Shown here: piece by piece, positions 17,511 to 29,675 of the stretch
Layout: every line of letters begins with the position of its first letter
How positions within the stretch are numbered: position 1 is the first letter of the stretch
NCBI GenBank assembly: GCA_021738045.1
Contig: JAIPCU010000014.1
Location: forward strand, 1-34,294
Direction: 5' to 3'
From: Candidatus Methylopumilus sp.
Lineage (GTDB): Bacteria > Pseudomonadota > Gammaproteobacteria > Burkholderiales > Burkholderiaceae_B
Length of the DNA stretch: 34,294 nucleotides
Position numbers and translations under genes: made by a program
Notes under the pieces: generated by a model
Databases searched by the model: none
Seen by the model: the letters and a program-made list of their open reading frames with translations, nothing else
What the model was told of the DNA's origin: nothing

Positions 17511-17721
17511 CGAATGTTACACCACGGTGTTTTTGGTAAACTGTACTGTCAGCCATTGGTTTGTCTGAAGCTGCAGTTTGCGCGGTGTTTGACCGACAAT
17601 TTGCCCCTCATGGTTGTTCGAATGTTCAGTGCTTTTATTCTAGTTTTTAGTGCTTGTCGTTTGATGGCGCTTTAAACCCGGTGCAGACTCTCATTGCATC
17701 GCCACTCAGATTTTTAGCGTC
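17511..17721. other. Divergent region between the cobalamin riboswitch and metH
   Basis: This 211-base stretch should hold the promoters for btuB-btuF (leftward) and metH (rightward). I see TTTACC and TAACAT about 15 bases apart on the minus strand close to the aptamer start, a suboptimal spacing. I see no second riboswitch for metH. No open frame here looks like a gene. Confidence 0.5.
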
Positions 17722-17724
17722 GTG

Positions 17725-19632
17725 ATGGCTTACCCTAAACTACCTTTTCCGCTTGCAAGCTATACCCGAGGCGCTGACTTTGCGCGCGCGCTGGGTTCCC
17801 GCATCATGATTCTTGATGGTGCGATGGGCACCATGATTCAGCAATACAAACTCACTGAAGCCGACTTTCGCTCAGAGCGTCTTGCTGCTCACGGTAAAGA
17901 CGTTAAAGGCAACAACGAATTACTTTCGCTGACCCGCCCCGATATCATCCTTGAAATTCATAAGCAGTACCTCGCTGCTGGTTGCGACGTGATCGAAACC
18001 AACACCTTTGGTGCGACCACGATTGCGCAAGGGGATTACGAGCTAGCCGAGCTGGCTTATGAACAAAATATCGAGTCTGCTCGCCTGGCGCGAATCGCCT
18101 GCGATGCTTACAGCACGCCTGAGCGCCCACGCTTTGTCGCAGGCGCCTTAGGGCCTCAGCCTAAAACTGCTTCGATCTCACCCGATGTGAATGACCCGGG
18201 CGCGCGCAACGTGACGTTTGATGAATTGCGTGTGGCTTACACCGAGCAACTGAACGGTTTGCTCGATGGTGGGGTCGATCTCATTTTGATTGAAACCATT
18301 TTCGATACGCTGAACGCCAAGGCAGCAATTTTTGCGGTTGAAGAAGTCTTTGAAGCGCGCGGTGAGCGCCTGCCTGTGATGATTTCTGGCACCGTCACTG
18401 ACGCCTCAGGGCGGATTTTGTCGGGTCAAACCGTCGAGGGGTTCTGGAACTCAGTTCGTCACGCGCGCCCCATCACGATTGGTTTGAATTGCGCACTCGG
18501 TGCGGCGCTGATGCGTCCCTATATCGCCGAGCTTGCAAAGATTTGTGATACCTACGTTTGCGTGTATCCCAATGCGGGTCTACCAAATCCCATGAGTGAT
18601 ACTGGCTTTGATGAAACGCCCGCAGACACTTCAGCGTTGCTTGAAGAGTTCGCCCGCGCAGGCTTGGTCAATATGGCTGGTGGTTGTTGCGGAACCACAC
18701 CCGAACACATTCAAGCGATTGCCGAAAAAGTTCAAGCCTTGCCTATCCGGGTGGTACCCGAGATCGCGGTTAAAACGCGTCTGTCAGGTCTTGAGGCGCT
18801 GAACATCGATGATGAATCGCTGTTTGTTAACGTTGGCGAGCGTGCGAACGTCACGGGCAGTAAGGCCTTTGCCCGCTTAATCCGCGAAGAAAAATACGAC
18901 GAGGCCGTTGCGGTCGCACGCCAACAAGTTGAAAATGGCGCGCAAATCATTGATATCAACATGGACGAAGCCATGCTTGATTCGGTGGCGTGCATGCATC
19001 GCTTTTTGAACATGATCGCCTCAGAGCCCGACATCGCACGCGTGCCGGTCATGATCGATAGTTCAAAGTGGTCTGTCATTGAAACCGGCCTAAAGTGCGT
19101 GCAAGGCAAATCGATCGTGAATTCGATCTCGTTAAAAGAGGGTGAAGAGCCGTTCTTAAAACAAGCGCGGTTATGTCGCTTATACGGCGCCGCCGCTGTG
19201 GTGATGGCCTTTGACGAAAAAGGTCAGGCCGATACGCTTGAGCGTCGCAAAATGATTTGTACGCGCGCTTACAACTTGTTGATCGACAAGGTTGGGTTTC
19301 CGCCCGAAGATATTATTTTTGATCCAAACGTCTTTGCCATCGCCACGGGCATCGACGAGCATAACCACTACGCAGTCGATTTCATTGAGTCCACCAAATG
19401 GATTCGAGAGAATCTGCCTCACGCACGCATCTCTGGCGGGGTCTCGAATGTCAGTTTCTCGTTCAGAGGCAACGAACCGATCCGCGAGGCAATTCATACG
19501 GTGTTTTTGTATCACGCGATTCGCGAAGGCATGACCATGGGGATCGTCAACGCGGGCCAATTGGGCGTGTACGCCAATATCGACCCAGTGTTGCGCGAGT
19601 TAGTTGAAGACGTGGTGCTAGATCGTGAATAA
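17725..19632 (+). CDS. metH: Methionine synthase MetH, N-terminal part (homocysteine and methyl-folate domains)
   Basis: MetH transfers a methyl group from 5-methyltetrahydrofolate to homocysteine via cobalamin. This frame encodes the first two of its four modules. The homocysteine domain (about 20-345) has the zinc-ligand cysteines in IGLNCALG (Cys256) and [10 protein letters not shown] (Cys321, Cys322). The pterin-binding domain (about 365-635) includes [13 protein letters not shown] and INMDEAMLD. It stops at [10 protein letters not shown], exactly where other MetH proteins run into the cobalamin-binding cap, and the remainder is in the next frame. Start is the ATG at 17725 (a GTG at 17722 is possible); there is no good ribosome-binding site. 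All key residues are intact. Confidence 0.9.
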   Translation: MAYPKLPFPLASYTRGADFARALGSRIMILDGAMGTMIQQYKLTEADFRSERLAAHGKDVKGNNELLSLTRPDIILEIHKQYLAAGCDVIETNTFGATTIAQGDYELAELAYEQNIESARLARIACDAYSTPERPRFVAGALGPQPKTASISPDVNDPGARNVTFDELRVAYTEQLNGLLDGGVDLILIETIFDTLNAKAAIFAVEEVFEARGERLPVMISGTVTDASGRILSGQTVEGFWNSVRHARPITIGLNCALGAALMRPYIAELAKICDTYVCVYPNAGLPNPMSDTGFDETPADTSALLEEFARAGLVNMAGGCCGTTPEHIQAIAEKVQALPIRVVPEIAVKTRLSGLEALNIDDESLFVNVGERANVTGSKAFARLIREEKYDEAVAVARQQVENGAQIIDINMDEAMLDSVACMHRFLNMIASEPDIARVPVMIDSSKWSVIETGLKCVQGKSIVNSISLKEGEEPFLKQARLCRLYGAAAVVMAFDEKGQADTLERRKMICTRAYNLLIDKVGFPPEDIIFDPNVFAIATGIDEHNHYAVDFIESTKWIRENLPHARISGGVSNVSFSFRGNEPIREAIHTVFLYHAIREGMTMGIVNAGQLGVYANIDPVLRELVEDVVLDRE

Positions 19633-21505
19633 AGCCAAAGCGCTGGGCAAAAAAGATTTAAACGATACGCGCACGCCAACCGAGCGCTTGGTTGAATTCG
19701 CCGAAAACTTTAAAGGCAACGGCATCAAGCGCGAAGAAGACCTTGCATGGCGCCAGCAATCGGTAGATAAGCGTCTGGCCCATGCCATGGTGCACGGCAT
19801 GACGCAGTTTATTGTTGAAGATACTGAAGAAATTCGCCAGCAGATTGCCGATCGCAACGGTCGCCCCATCGAGGTGATCGAAGGCCCGCTCATGGATGGC
19901 ATGAACATCGTGGGCGATTTGTTTGGTGAAGGAAAAATGTTTTTGCCGCAGGTGGTGAAGTCTGCCCGCGTGATGAAGCAAGCCGTCGGGCACCTGATCC
20001 CGTTTATCGAAGCTGAAAAAAAGCTCATCGAGGCTGCGGGTGGTGACGTCCGTGCAAAAGGCAAAATCGTGATCGCAACCGTCAAGGGCGATGTGCACGA
20101 TATTGGCAAAAACATCGTCACGGTGGTGCTTCAGTGTAATAACTTTGAAGTCGTCAATATGGGTGTGATGGTGCCGGCCGCCGAGATTTTGGCGCGCGCC
20201 AAAGCAGAAAAAGCTGACATTGTTGGCCTATCGGGTTTGATTACGCCAAGCCTTGAAGAGATGGCCTACGTCGCCAGCGAGATGCAGCGCGATGAATATT
20301 TTCGCAGCCGCAAAATCCCGTTGATGATTGGCGGCGCCACAACCAGTCGGGTGCATACGGCTGTAAAAATTGCGCCGCATTATGAGGGCCCAGTGATTTA
20401 TGTACCGGATGCCAGCCGTTCGGTGGGTGTTGCGCAAAATCTGGTCTCTGAAACCGCCAATACGTATCTTGAAGAGCTTGCCGTTGAGTACGAGGACGTA
20501 CGTCGTCGCCATGCTGCACGAAAAGCCACGCCGCTGATGTCGCTGGTGGATGCGCGTGCCGCAAAGCTCGCGATTGATTGGGCGGGCTATACGCCGCCGC
20601 GCCCAAAATTTATTGGTCGCCGCACCTTCAAAAATTTCGACTTGGCCGAGTTGGCAAGCTACATCGATTGGACGCCGTTTTTTCAAACGTGGAGCTTGTT
20701 TGGTCAATATCCGGCAATCTTAGAGGACAAAATTGTGGGCGAACAAGCCCGGTCGGTGTTGGCCGATGGCCAGGCGATGCTTAAACGCATGGTCGATGGC
20801 CGCTGGTTAACAGCCAATGGCGTTGCGGCGTTTTACCCTGCCAATACTGTCAATGATGATGACATCGAAATCTACACAGACGAGACGCGCGAAAAAGTAT
20901 TGTTCACCTGGCGTGGTTTGCGTCAGCAGGGCATGAAGCGCGAGGGTATTGAAAACAAATGTTTGGCTGACTTTATTGCGCCCAAAGAGTCTGGCGTGAT
21001 GGATTACATCGGTTTGTTTGCGGTCACAGCAGGCTTGGGTATCGAGAAAAAAGAACAAGAATTTGAACGTGCCAACGACGACTATTCAGCGATTATGTTT
21101 AAGTCTTTGGCTGATCGCTGCGCAGAGGCGTTTGCCGAGGCGCTTCACGCGCGTGTTCGCAAAGATATTTGGGGCTATGTGCCCGATGAGTCTTTGACCA
21201 ACGAGCAAATGATCAAAGAAGCCTATCAAGGGATCCGGCCTGCGCCAGGCTACCCTGCTTGCCCAGAGCATGTGGTCAAACGTGAAATGTTTGAGGTGCT
21301 TGACGGTGCCGATATCGGCATGATGCTGACAGAAAGCTATGCCATGCACCCTGCAGCCAGCGTATCGGGATTTTATTTTAGCCACCCACAGTCGCAGTAC
21401 TTTAGCGTGGGCATCATTGGCGATGATCAAGTAGCCGATTACGTCAAGCGCTCGGGTCGCACAGAAAAAGACGTTAAAAGAACGTTGGCGCCTAATCTAG
21501 GCTGA
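19625..21505 (+). CDS. metH: Methionine synthase MetH, C-terminal part (cobalamin-binding and reactivation domains), in a shifted frame
   Basis: This 626-residue frame carries the other half of MetH. A helical cap (about 15-140) is followed by the cobalamin-binding motif [13 protein letters not shown] with the cobalt-ligating His158, plus [13 protein letters not shown] and [11 protein letters not shown]. The C-terminal reactivation domain has the SAM-binding stretch [12 protein letters not shown]. It lies +1 relative to the N-terminal frame. Its only upstream start is a GTG at 19625 that overlaps the previous TAA by eight bases, with a weak, distant GAAG. Together the two frames total about 1,262 residues, the length of whole MetH. 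It may be a real split gene, a recoding site or a one-base indel. Confidence 0.88.
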   Translation: MNKAKALGKKDLNDTRTPTERLVEFAENFKGNGIKREEDLAWRQQSVDKRLAHAMVHGMTQFIVEDTEEIRQQIADRNGRPIEVIEGPLMDGMNIVGDLFGEGKMFLPQVVKSARVMKQAVGHLIPFIEAEKKLIEAAGGDVRAKGKIVIATVKGDVHDIGKNIVTVVLQCNNFEVVNMGVMVPAAEILARAKAEKADIVGLSGLITPSLEEMAYVASEMQRDEYFRSRKIPLMIGGATTSRVHTAVKIAPHYEGPVIYVPDASRSVGVAQNLVSETANTYLEELAVEYEDVRRRHAARKATPLMSLVDARAAKLAIDWAGYTPPRPKFIGRRTFKNFDLAELASYIDWTPFFQTWSLFGQYPAILEDKIVGEQARSVLADGQAMLKRMVDGRWLTANGVAAFYPANTVNDDDIEIYTDETREKVLFTWRGLRQQGMKREGIENKCLADFIAPKESGVMDYIGLFAVTAGLGIEKKEQEFERANDDYSAIMFKSLADRCAEAFAEALHARVRKDIWGYVPDESLTNEQMIKEAYQGIRPAPGYPACPEHVVKREMFEVLDGADIGMMLTESYAMHPAASVSGFYFSHPQSQYFSVGIIGDDQVADYVKRSGRTEKDVKRTLAPNLG

Positions 21506-21611
21506 TGCGACGCGTAACAAGCCCTGTTAGTTTTAAAGACTGACGTTCAGTTCACCCGCATCGTCAGCGACCTGATGCATGCGCGCCAGAACGTGGTGCC
21601 TATCCACTGCT

Positions 21612-22718
21612 TCACCAGACAAGTGTTTCAAGTAAAAAAGCCGTAGCGATAGCGGCACCTAACACTGCAGTGACCCAGTTACGGCCCAGTGCGTTGGGCT
21701 GGCTTTCGACGTAACGATACAAAAGTGTGCCGGCGCCAACTGAAATCAAGACGGCAAGCATCATGCCCACTGCGTTGATAAAGACGCCGGTCGGAAACAA
21801 ACGAGCCCAAAGCGCGTTCATCCCAATACAAAAGCCGTAGTGAATCAAAAAAATTGAGTACGACCGCTGACCCAGCCACGTCAACAGACCTGGGCGCGGC
21901 CAAAGCGCTAGCCAGCCGCGTTGGCCCGCGATGGCAACAATGATTGCAGTGGCGAGTGCCACGACGATTGGATTGCGATATTGCAACCACAAGGCCACTG
22001 AGCCAAGTGCCGCGATCGTTAATAAAAAGATGCCACCTGAGGGGTTGCGTGTTGACCAGTAGGCCAGCATCCCAAGTGCGTATGCGCCAAAGAAGTAGGG
22101 GGCGTAGTCCTCATATTGATTGTGGCGGTTAATTGCCCACAATGAGGCAGCTGCCAACGCCATGATCAAACACGGAAACACCCAGCGCCAAGTGGGCACC
22201 ACGCGCGCACTGAAGGCGGTCAGCCATACCGTCAAGATGAATAGTTGAAAATCAATCGCGACATACCAAACCCCAGCGGATAAGGCTTCAACCCCGGTGA
22301 GGTCGTGTAGCAACAAAGTGTGTGCCAGTAACTGTGCGAGGCTCGGGGGCGCTGAAAGCGAGTCGTGTACAAACCAAGGCCTAACAATTGCTGTGATTAA
22401 GATTGCAGAGGCAATCGCAAACAAAAACGGTGTGACTAAACGGCGGTAGCGCTTAAGAATCAGGCTCAACGCCGAAGTCGCCGAAGAGGTAGAAGGTTGC
22501 CCCTCAGGCGCAAGTTGAGCGGCGACTAAAAACCCGGCCAACACAAAAAACATCTGCACGGCTAAGCGGGCATAGATTTCAAGCCCGTCGATGACTGCAG
22601 GGAAAGCACTTCGCACCACGTCCGACATCGGGCCGTACACCGCAAGATGGTGCAGCACGATGGCGACGCACCCGATGCCTTTCATGGCATCGAGCAGTGG
22701 CAGACGAGATCGTGTCAT
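21612..22718 (-). CDS. Acyltransferase-3 family integral membrane protein
   Basis: The 368 residues form about ten hydrophobic helices. The N-terminal motif LPLLDAMKGIGCVAIVLHH contains the paired histidines typical of the acyltransferase-3 (OafA/YrhL) family, which O-acetylates or acylates cell-surface sugars and other acceptors. Another conserved-looking segment is LGQRSYSIFLIHYGF near 285. The acceptor is unknown, and no polysaccharide genes are next to it. It lies downstream of thiC on the same strand, behind a strong hairpin (22726-22764) that ends only seven bases before its ATG, and no ribosome-binding site is obvious. Confidence 0.85.
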   Translation of the reverse strand: MTRSRLPLLDAMKGIGCVAIVLHHLAVYGPMSDVVRSAFPAVIDGLEIYARLAVQMFFVLAGFLVAAQLAPEGQPSTSSATSALSLILKRYRRLVTPFLFAIASAILITAIVRPWFVHDSLSAPPSLAQLLAHTLLLHDLTGVEALSAGVWYVAIDFQLFILTVWLTAFSARVVPTWRWVFPCLIMALAAASLWAINRHNQYEDYAPYFFGAYALGMLAYWSTRNPSGGIFLLTIAALGSVALWLQYRNPIVVALATAIIVAIAGQRGWLALWPRPGLLTWLGQRSYSIFLIHYGFCIGMNALWARLFPTGVFINAVGMMLAVLISVGAGTLLYRYVESQPNALGRNWVTAVLGAAIATAFLLETLVW

Positions 22719-22725
22719 CAGGTTT

Positions 22726-22764
22726 AAACGATCAAGCCCAGCTTGACGCAGGGCTTGATCGTTT
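22726..22764. terminator. 14-bp inverted repeat between thiC and the acyltransferase gene, likely bidirectional terminator
   Basis: AAACGATCAAGCCC (22726-22739) pairs with GGGCTTGATCGTTT (22751-22764) around an 11-base loop. On the plus strand it is followed by GCTTTTT. On the minus strand, the direction of thiC, only a short T run follows. It probably ends thiC transcription at least partly, and it also sits in the leader of the next gene. Confidence 0.6.
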
Positions 22765-22799
22765 GCTTTTTCGCATTTGCACTTGAAAGTACGAGGGTA

Positions 22800-24773
<1,974 letters not shown>

Positions 24774-24775
24774 CG

Positions 24776-24868
24776 CGCTCCCAGCTTCGGCATTATCCGT
24801 ACTGGTACGAAGGGACTCTCTCAACCTGGCCACTGGCCAAGTACCCCCGCATAATGATTGTGAGTATA
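24776..24868 (-). ncRNA. TPP riboswitch (THI box) upstream of thiC, with -10 element
   Basis: On the minus strand the leader reads GCGGGGGTACTTGG, then CAGGTTGAGAGAGTCCC (the TPP-class CTGAGA element appears as TTGAGA), then GTACGGATAATGCCGAAGCTGGGA, which matches the ACCTGATCTGGATAATGCCAGCGNAGGGA block. A -10-like TATACT lies at 24868-24863, so transcription would begin almost at the aptamer's first helix (about 24851). The -35 is weak. Thiamine pyrophosphate should repress thiC. Confidence 0.93.
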
Positions 24869-24920
24869 GGACGTCTTTGAGGATTTGACACGTTGACCCT
24901 GCACGAGACAGGGGGATCGC

Positions 24921-26069
24921 TTAAAGCACAATCAAATTGTCGCGGTGCATCAATTCACTTTCGGGCATGACGCCCAAAATGTCTGCGATTTGCGCCGAAG
25001 GCTGACCCATAATGCGTCGGGTGTCTGCTGATGAATAGTTGACCAAGCCGCGGGCGCACTCTTTGCCTGCCGAATCGACGCATGCCACGACATCGCCTGG
25101 CTCAAATTCACCTTCAACCGCTCGCACACCAATCGGGAGCAAGCTTTTACCTTCAAGTACCAAGGCCTTGATCGCGCCGGCGTCGAGCACCAGTTTGCCG
25201 CGCAGGCGTAAATGATCAGCCATCCATTGTTTGCGTGCTGAAAGCACAGGCAGCTCGGCTCTGAGCTCAGAGCCAATGCATTCGCCTTGTGCCAAGCGCA
25301 CCAACACATCGGCTTCGCGCCCTGAGGCGATGACGGTGTGCGCGCCACTGCGCGCTGCCCGTTTGGCAGCCAGAATTTTGGTGAGCATGCCCCCCTTACC
25401 TAAGCCACCGCCGGTGCTGCCCGCCATTGCCTCAAGAGAGGTGTCGCCAGCCAGGCCATGTGCCACAAATAAAGCGTCGGGATTTTTACGAGGGTCTGAG
25501 TTATACAAGCCGCGCTGATCGGTCAAAATAATTAAGGCATCGGCTTCAATCAGATTGGTGACCAGTGCGCCGAGCGTATCGTTATCACCTACAGCGATTT
25601 CTTCGGTGGCAACCGTATCGTTTTCATTCACGATAGGCACCACGCCTAAGCGCAGCAGAGCAAACAGCGTTGAACGCGCGTTGAGATAGCGTTGTCGATT
25701 AGCCAGATCTTCGTGCGTCAGCAAAATCTGGGCGGTACGTAAATTGTGTTTGGCAAAAGCAACTTCGTAGGCTTGCGCTAAGCCCATTTGGCCCACGGCG
25801 GCGGCGGCTTGAAGTTCGTGCATCAAAGTAGGCCCCTTGGCCCAACCTAAACGCGCCATCCCCTCGGCGATTGCGCCGCTTGATACCAAGACCACTTGTT
25901 TACCCTGCGCTCGCAGGGCTGCGATTTGACTCGCCCACTGTGCGACGGCCTCGCGATCGATGCCTTGACCGTCGTTGGTCACCAATGACGAGCCAACTTT
26001 CGCCACGAGCCGTGTGGCCGAGGCGATGACAGACTGTGAACTAGAAGGGGCTACTGAGGAGGACGTCAT
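24921..26069 (-). CDS. proB: Glutamate 5-kinase
   Basis: ProB phosphorylates glutamate to gamma-glutamyl phosphate, the first step of proline synthesis, and is feedback inhibited by proline. The amino-acid kinase domain shows [44 protein letters not shown] and FGDND-like [13 protein letters not shown]-terminal PUA domain begins near 285 ([24 protein letters not shown]). The ATG at 26069 gives 382 residues (E. coli 367). A TTG at 26084, 14 bases after the obgE stop, is an alternative. It follows obgE closely, an arrangement familiar in Betaproteobacteria. No proA is present in the window. Confidence 0.95.
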   Translation of the reverse strand: MTSSSVAPSSSQSVIASATRLVAKVGSSLVTNDGQGIDREAVAQWASQIAALRAQGKQVVLVSSGAIAEGMARLGWAKGPTLMHELQAAAAVGQMGLAQAYEVAFAKHNLRTAQILLTHEDLANRQRYLNARSTLFALLRLGVVPIVNENDTVATEEIAVGDNDTLGALVTNLIEADALIILTDQRGLYNSDPRKNPDALFVAHGLAGDTSLEAMAGSTGGGLGKGGMLTKILAAKRAARSGAHTVIASGREADVLVRLAQGECIGSELRAELPVLSARKQWMADHLRLRGKLVLDAGAIKALVLEGKSLLPIGVRAVEGEFEPGDVVACVDSAGKECARGLVNYSSADTRRIMGQPSAQIADILGVMPESELMHRDNLIVL

Positions 26070-26098
26070 CTCAAATTGAATCAACGTTTAAAGGCTAT

Positions 26099-27282
<1,184 letters not shown>

Positions 27283-27298
27283 AGAACTAAAAAGCAGC

Positions 27299-27559
27299 TT
27301 ACGCGGCCGAAACGATCGAAACCGTTGACTTGTTGAGCTTGCCTTGAACCGAAAATTTGACGTGACCGTCAATCAGCGCATACAGGGTGTGGTCTTTACC
27401 CAAACCCACGTTTGTGCCGGGGTGAAACGTTGTACCGCGCTGACGCACGATGATTGAACCGGCCGGAATCAGTTCGCCGCCGTAGGCTTTAACGCCCAGA
27501 CGTTTCGATTCTGAATCACGACCGTTGCGCGTAGAGCCGCCGCCTTTTTTCTGTGCCAT
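27299..27559 (-). CDS. rpmA: 50S ribosomal protein L27
   Basis: The 86-residue protein is bL27, which places its N-terminal tail near the peptidyl-transferase centre. The sequence [20 protein letters not shown] followed by [23 protein letters not shown] is diagnostic, and the length is normal. There is no Firmicute-type N-terminal extension. It lies 45 bases behind rplU in a two-gene operon with the promoter at 27974-28002 and terminator at 27252-27282. Confidence 0.98.
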   Translation of the reverse strand: MAQKKGGGSTRNGRDSESKRLGVKAYGGELIPAGSIIVRQRGTTFHPGTNVGLGKDHTLYALIDGHVKFSVQGKLNKSTVSIVSAA

Positions 27560-27604
27560 GTTTGTTCCTAGATTTAGCTGAGATTTAAGAGGACAATGCA
27601 GCGG

Positions 27605-27916
27605 TTAAGCTGAAATGTCACCGATTAAAATCTCAGTGTAGTTTTGACGGTGGCCTTGATGCTTTTGATAATGCTTGCGACGACGCATCTTGAAGATCGT
27701 GACCTTATCATGGCGTCCTTGCGCAAGAACCGTTGCCTTGACCAGAGCGCCAGCCACAAGCGGGGTACCAACCTTAAGTTGGTCGCCTTCGCCTACGGAT
27801 AACACCTGATCCAGCGTGATTTCTTGCCCAATGTCTGCCGGTATCTGTTCTATTTTAAGTTTTTCGCCAGAAGCAATGCGATACTGCTTGCCTCCAGTTT
27901 TTATGACCGCGTACAT
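27605..27916 (-). CDS. rplU: 50S ribosomal protein L21
   Basis: The 103-residue protein is bL21, an early-assembling 23S rRNA-binding protein of the large subunit. [25 protein letters not shown] and the C-terminal [15 protein letters not shown] are diagnostic, and the length equals E. coli L21. It is the first gene of rplU-rpmA. The leader of about 50 bases is too short to hold much regulatory structure. Confidence 0.98.
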   Translation of the reverse strand: MYAVIKTGGKQYRIASGEKLKIEQIPADIGQEITLDQVLSVGEGDQLKVGTPLVAGALVKATVLAQGRHDKVTIFKMRRRKHYQKHQGHRQNYTEILIGDISA

Positions 27917-27949
27917 GGGTTAACCTCGTGTTTTAGTGCAATTGGAATC

Positions 27950-28002
27950 TCGACTAACGTAGCCGAGCCCGGAATAATAGCGCGTAACCACTTGAAAGTC
28001 AA
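27950..28002. promoter_or_regulatory. Divergent, overlapping sigma-70 promoters for rplU (minus) and ispB (plus)
   Basis: Minus strand: TTGACT (28002-27997), 17 bases, TATTAT (27979-27974), a near-ideal sigma-70 promoter about 50 bases before rplU. Plus strand: TCGACT (27950-27955), 17 bases, AATAAT (27973-27978), a weaker promoter about 35 bases before the ispB start. The two -10 elements occupy the same AT-rich heptamer, so the promoters probably exclude one another. Confidence 0.6.
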
Positions 28003-28012
28003 AAGAAAGTCT

Positions 28013-28981
28013 GTGCAAAAACTCTCTGACCTACTCGCCCCTGTTGCTGGGGATATGAACGCTGTAGATGCTGTGATTCGCTCGCGGCTAGACTCAGACG
28101 TAGTTTTGATCCGAACAATTGGTGATTACATCATTGGGGCGGGGGGCAAACGCATGCGCCCGGCCATGCTGCTGCTAGTCGCGCAGGCGCTTGGGTATCA
28201 GGGTAAACACCACCATTTAATGGCTGCGGTGGTCGAATTTATCCATACGGCCACCTTATTGCACGACGACGTCGTCGACGAATCCGACCTGCGACGTGGC
28301 CGAAGCACAGCCAACGCCGTGTTTGGTAATGCGGCAAGCGTGCTGGTAGGCGATTACCTGTATTCGCGGGCTTTTGAGATGATGGTCGACGTTGACAGCA
28401 TGCCCATCATGAAAATCATGTCTGGCGCCACCACCGTGATCGCCGAGGGCGAAGTGCTGCAACTGCTTAATGTGCATGACCCCGACGTCTCTGAAGCGCG
28501 TTATTTACAGGTGGTCCGGTTTAAAACCGCCAAGCTGTTTGAGGCGGCTGCCGAAGCGGGGGCGGTGCTGGCTGGGGCTAGTGAGGCGCAACGCGAGGCC
28601 GCTGCGGCCTACGGACGGCATATTGGCACGGCATTCCAGCTCGTTGATGATGTACTAGATTACAGCGGTGATGTGAATGCCTTGGGTAAAAATGTAGGGG
28701 ATGATTTGCGCGAAGGTAAGCCAACCTTACCGTTGATCCGCGTATTAGAAGTGGGCACTGATCTACAGAAGCAGCTCGTCAGGCACGCGATTGAGCATGG
28801 CGAGGCCGATTTCGATGCGGTCGCACAAGCCATTCACGATACTGGGGCGCTTGAGCATGCCCAACGTTGTGCGGTTGCCGAGGCTGACATGGCCTGCAAG
28901 GCGCTTGACGCGTTTCCGGCCTCAGCCGCGCGTGAGGCCTTGCTAAATTTTTGTGCCTTCGCGGTTGGACGCGATCGCTAG
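28013..28981 (+). CDS. ispB: Octaprenyl (polyprenyl) diphosphate synthase
   Basis: IspB elongates farnesyl diphosphate with isopentenyl units to make the side chain of ubiquinone. The first aspartate-rich motif is LLHDDVVDESDLRRG near residue 80 and the second is QLVDDVLDYSGD near 205, preceded by GGKRMRPAML. A GTG at 28013 gives 322 residues, matching E. coli IspB (323). The frame is open back to 27824, but that stretch overlaps rplU antisense and does not look like the family. Chain length (C40 here is inferred) cannot be read by eye. Placement divergent from rplU is the usual proteobacterial arrangement. Confidence 0.93.
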   Translation: MQKLSDLLAPVAGDMNAVDAVIRSRLDSDVVLIRTIGDYIIGAGGKRMRPAMLLLVAQALGYQGKHHHLMAAVVEFIHTATLLHDDVVDESDLRRGRSTANAVFGNAASVLVGDYLYSRAFEMMVDVDSMPIMKIMSGATTVIAEGEVLQLLNVHDPDVSEARYLQVVRFKTAKLFEAAAEAGAVLAGASEAQREAAAAYGRHIGTAFQLVDDVLDYSGDVNALGKNVGDDLREGKPTLPLIRVLEVGTDLQKQLVRHAIEHGEADFDAVAQAIHDTGALEHAQRCAVAEADMACKALDAFPASAAREALLNFCAFAVGRDR

Positions 28982-28992
28982 CTTGCTCGGCC

Positions 28993-29247
28993 TTAGTGCG
29001 TGTACCGCGCTACATAAAAAACTGCAGCAAACAGGCTAGGCAATAAAGTGACCAACAAGCCCGACATCCACTTGACGATTAGCCAGGTTTGGTTGGTGAG
29101 TTCTTTATGCGGGGTTGTCTCGACTTTTTGAATGGTCGTTTCAACTTTTTGAATGGCCCCATTCATGCGCCCATCAAGATGTGCAAGATCTTCGCGGGTG
29201 GCTAAAGTGGGGATGATTGCTTCTAAGCGCTTGAGTCTAGTTTCCAT
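28993..29247 (-). CDS. Small coiled-coil protein with one C-terminal membrane helix, function unknown
   Basis: From the ATG at 29247 the product is 84 residues: METRLKRLEAIIPTLATRED, a heptad-like charged helix, two tandem copies of IQKVETT, a short linker HKELTNQTW, and one hydrophobic helix (about 58-80) ending in VARYTH. I do not know a function. Short proteins of this plan, beginning METRL-KLE, are scattered through Betaproteobacteria as hypotheticals. In-frame starts at 29280 (ATG) and 29298 are possible. A TATAAT hexamer lies nine bases before the chosen ATG, which may mean an upstream start is wrong or the message is leaderless. It converges on ispB with 11 bases between the stops. Confidence 0.6.
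   Translation of the reverse strand: METRLKRLEAIIPTLATREDLAHLDGRMNGAIQKVETTIQKVETTPHKELTNQTWLIVKWMSGLLVTLLPSLFAAVFYVARYTH
29117..29158 (-). repeat. Two tandem 21-bp repeats inside the small coiled-coil gene
   Basis: Two 21-base units (29117-29137 and 29138-29158) share the core ACTTTTTGAATGG on the plus strand. They are in frame and encode the duplicated IQKVETT heptads, adding one full heptad pair to the coiled coil. Confidence 0.8.
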
Positions 29248-29298
29248 TTCGTCATTATAAGCAATGCCCCTCACGTTCATCCAGACGTACACGGACAA

Positions 29299-29675
29299 AA
29301 ACGTGTAACCAAATTAACAAAGATCGCTCGCGGTCATCTCGCACCACGCAGCTGTGTGCGTCGGCGTCGCACACAGCTCATTTCCGTGACAAATAACTAA
29401 AACAAAATTACATGGCATCACGGTTTGTGCACGCACAGCACCGCCTTGTGCAACCCACAATTCACGTCATGAAAATGTCGTGTTGATTACATAAAAGCGT
29501 CACAACTTTACGCGATCATACGCTGCGTGGAATCAGACTCAGCGCTCCATTTGTTAAGCGTCGGGCATGCCTACAGCAAGCCCCAGTCAGTGTTGTCGCA
29601 ACCGTTCTTTTGCAAAGCCCACAAATATATCTTTAGACGACTACCTATCGTTTTTAATCGGAGCCTCTTCGTATC
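29299..29675. other. 377-base divergent intergenic region upstream of the TonB-dependent receptor
   Basis: It holds a perfect inverted repeat at 29350-29378 and otherwise AT-richer sequence. No gene-like frame, Fur box or recognisable riboswitch is visible. GGAG at about 29660 is the likely ribosome-binding site of the receptor, 12 bases before its ATG. The promoter was not located with confidence. Confidence 0.6.
29350..29378. repeat. Perfect 11-bp inverted repeat
   Basis: AGCTGTGTGCG (29350-29360) and CGCACACAGCT (29368-29378) flank a 7-base spacer. It lies upstream of genes on both sides and has no T-tract on either strand, so it is not a terminator. It could be an operator for a dimeric regulator or a leader hairpin. 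Confidence 0.7.

Noticed and set aside
17725-19632. Calling the metH N-terminal frame a plain pseudogene
   Set aside because: All catalytic residues are intact in both halves, the break is at a domain boundary, and a start codon overlaps the stop, so a functional split or recoding remains possible.
27824-28012. ispB start inside rplU
   Set aside because: The 63 extra residues are the antisense of rplU plus the promoter region and would make IspB abnormally long.
29299-29675. Fur box upstream of the TonB-dependent receptor
   Set aside because: No stretch resembles the GATAATGATAATCATTATC consensus beyond chance.
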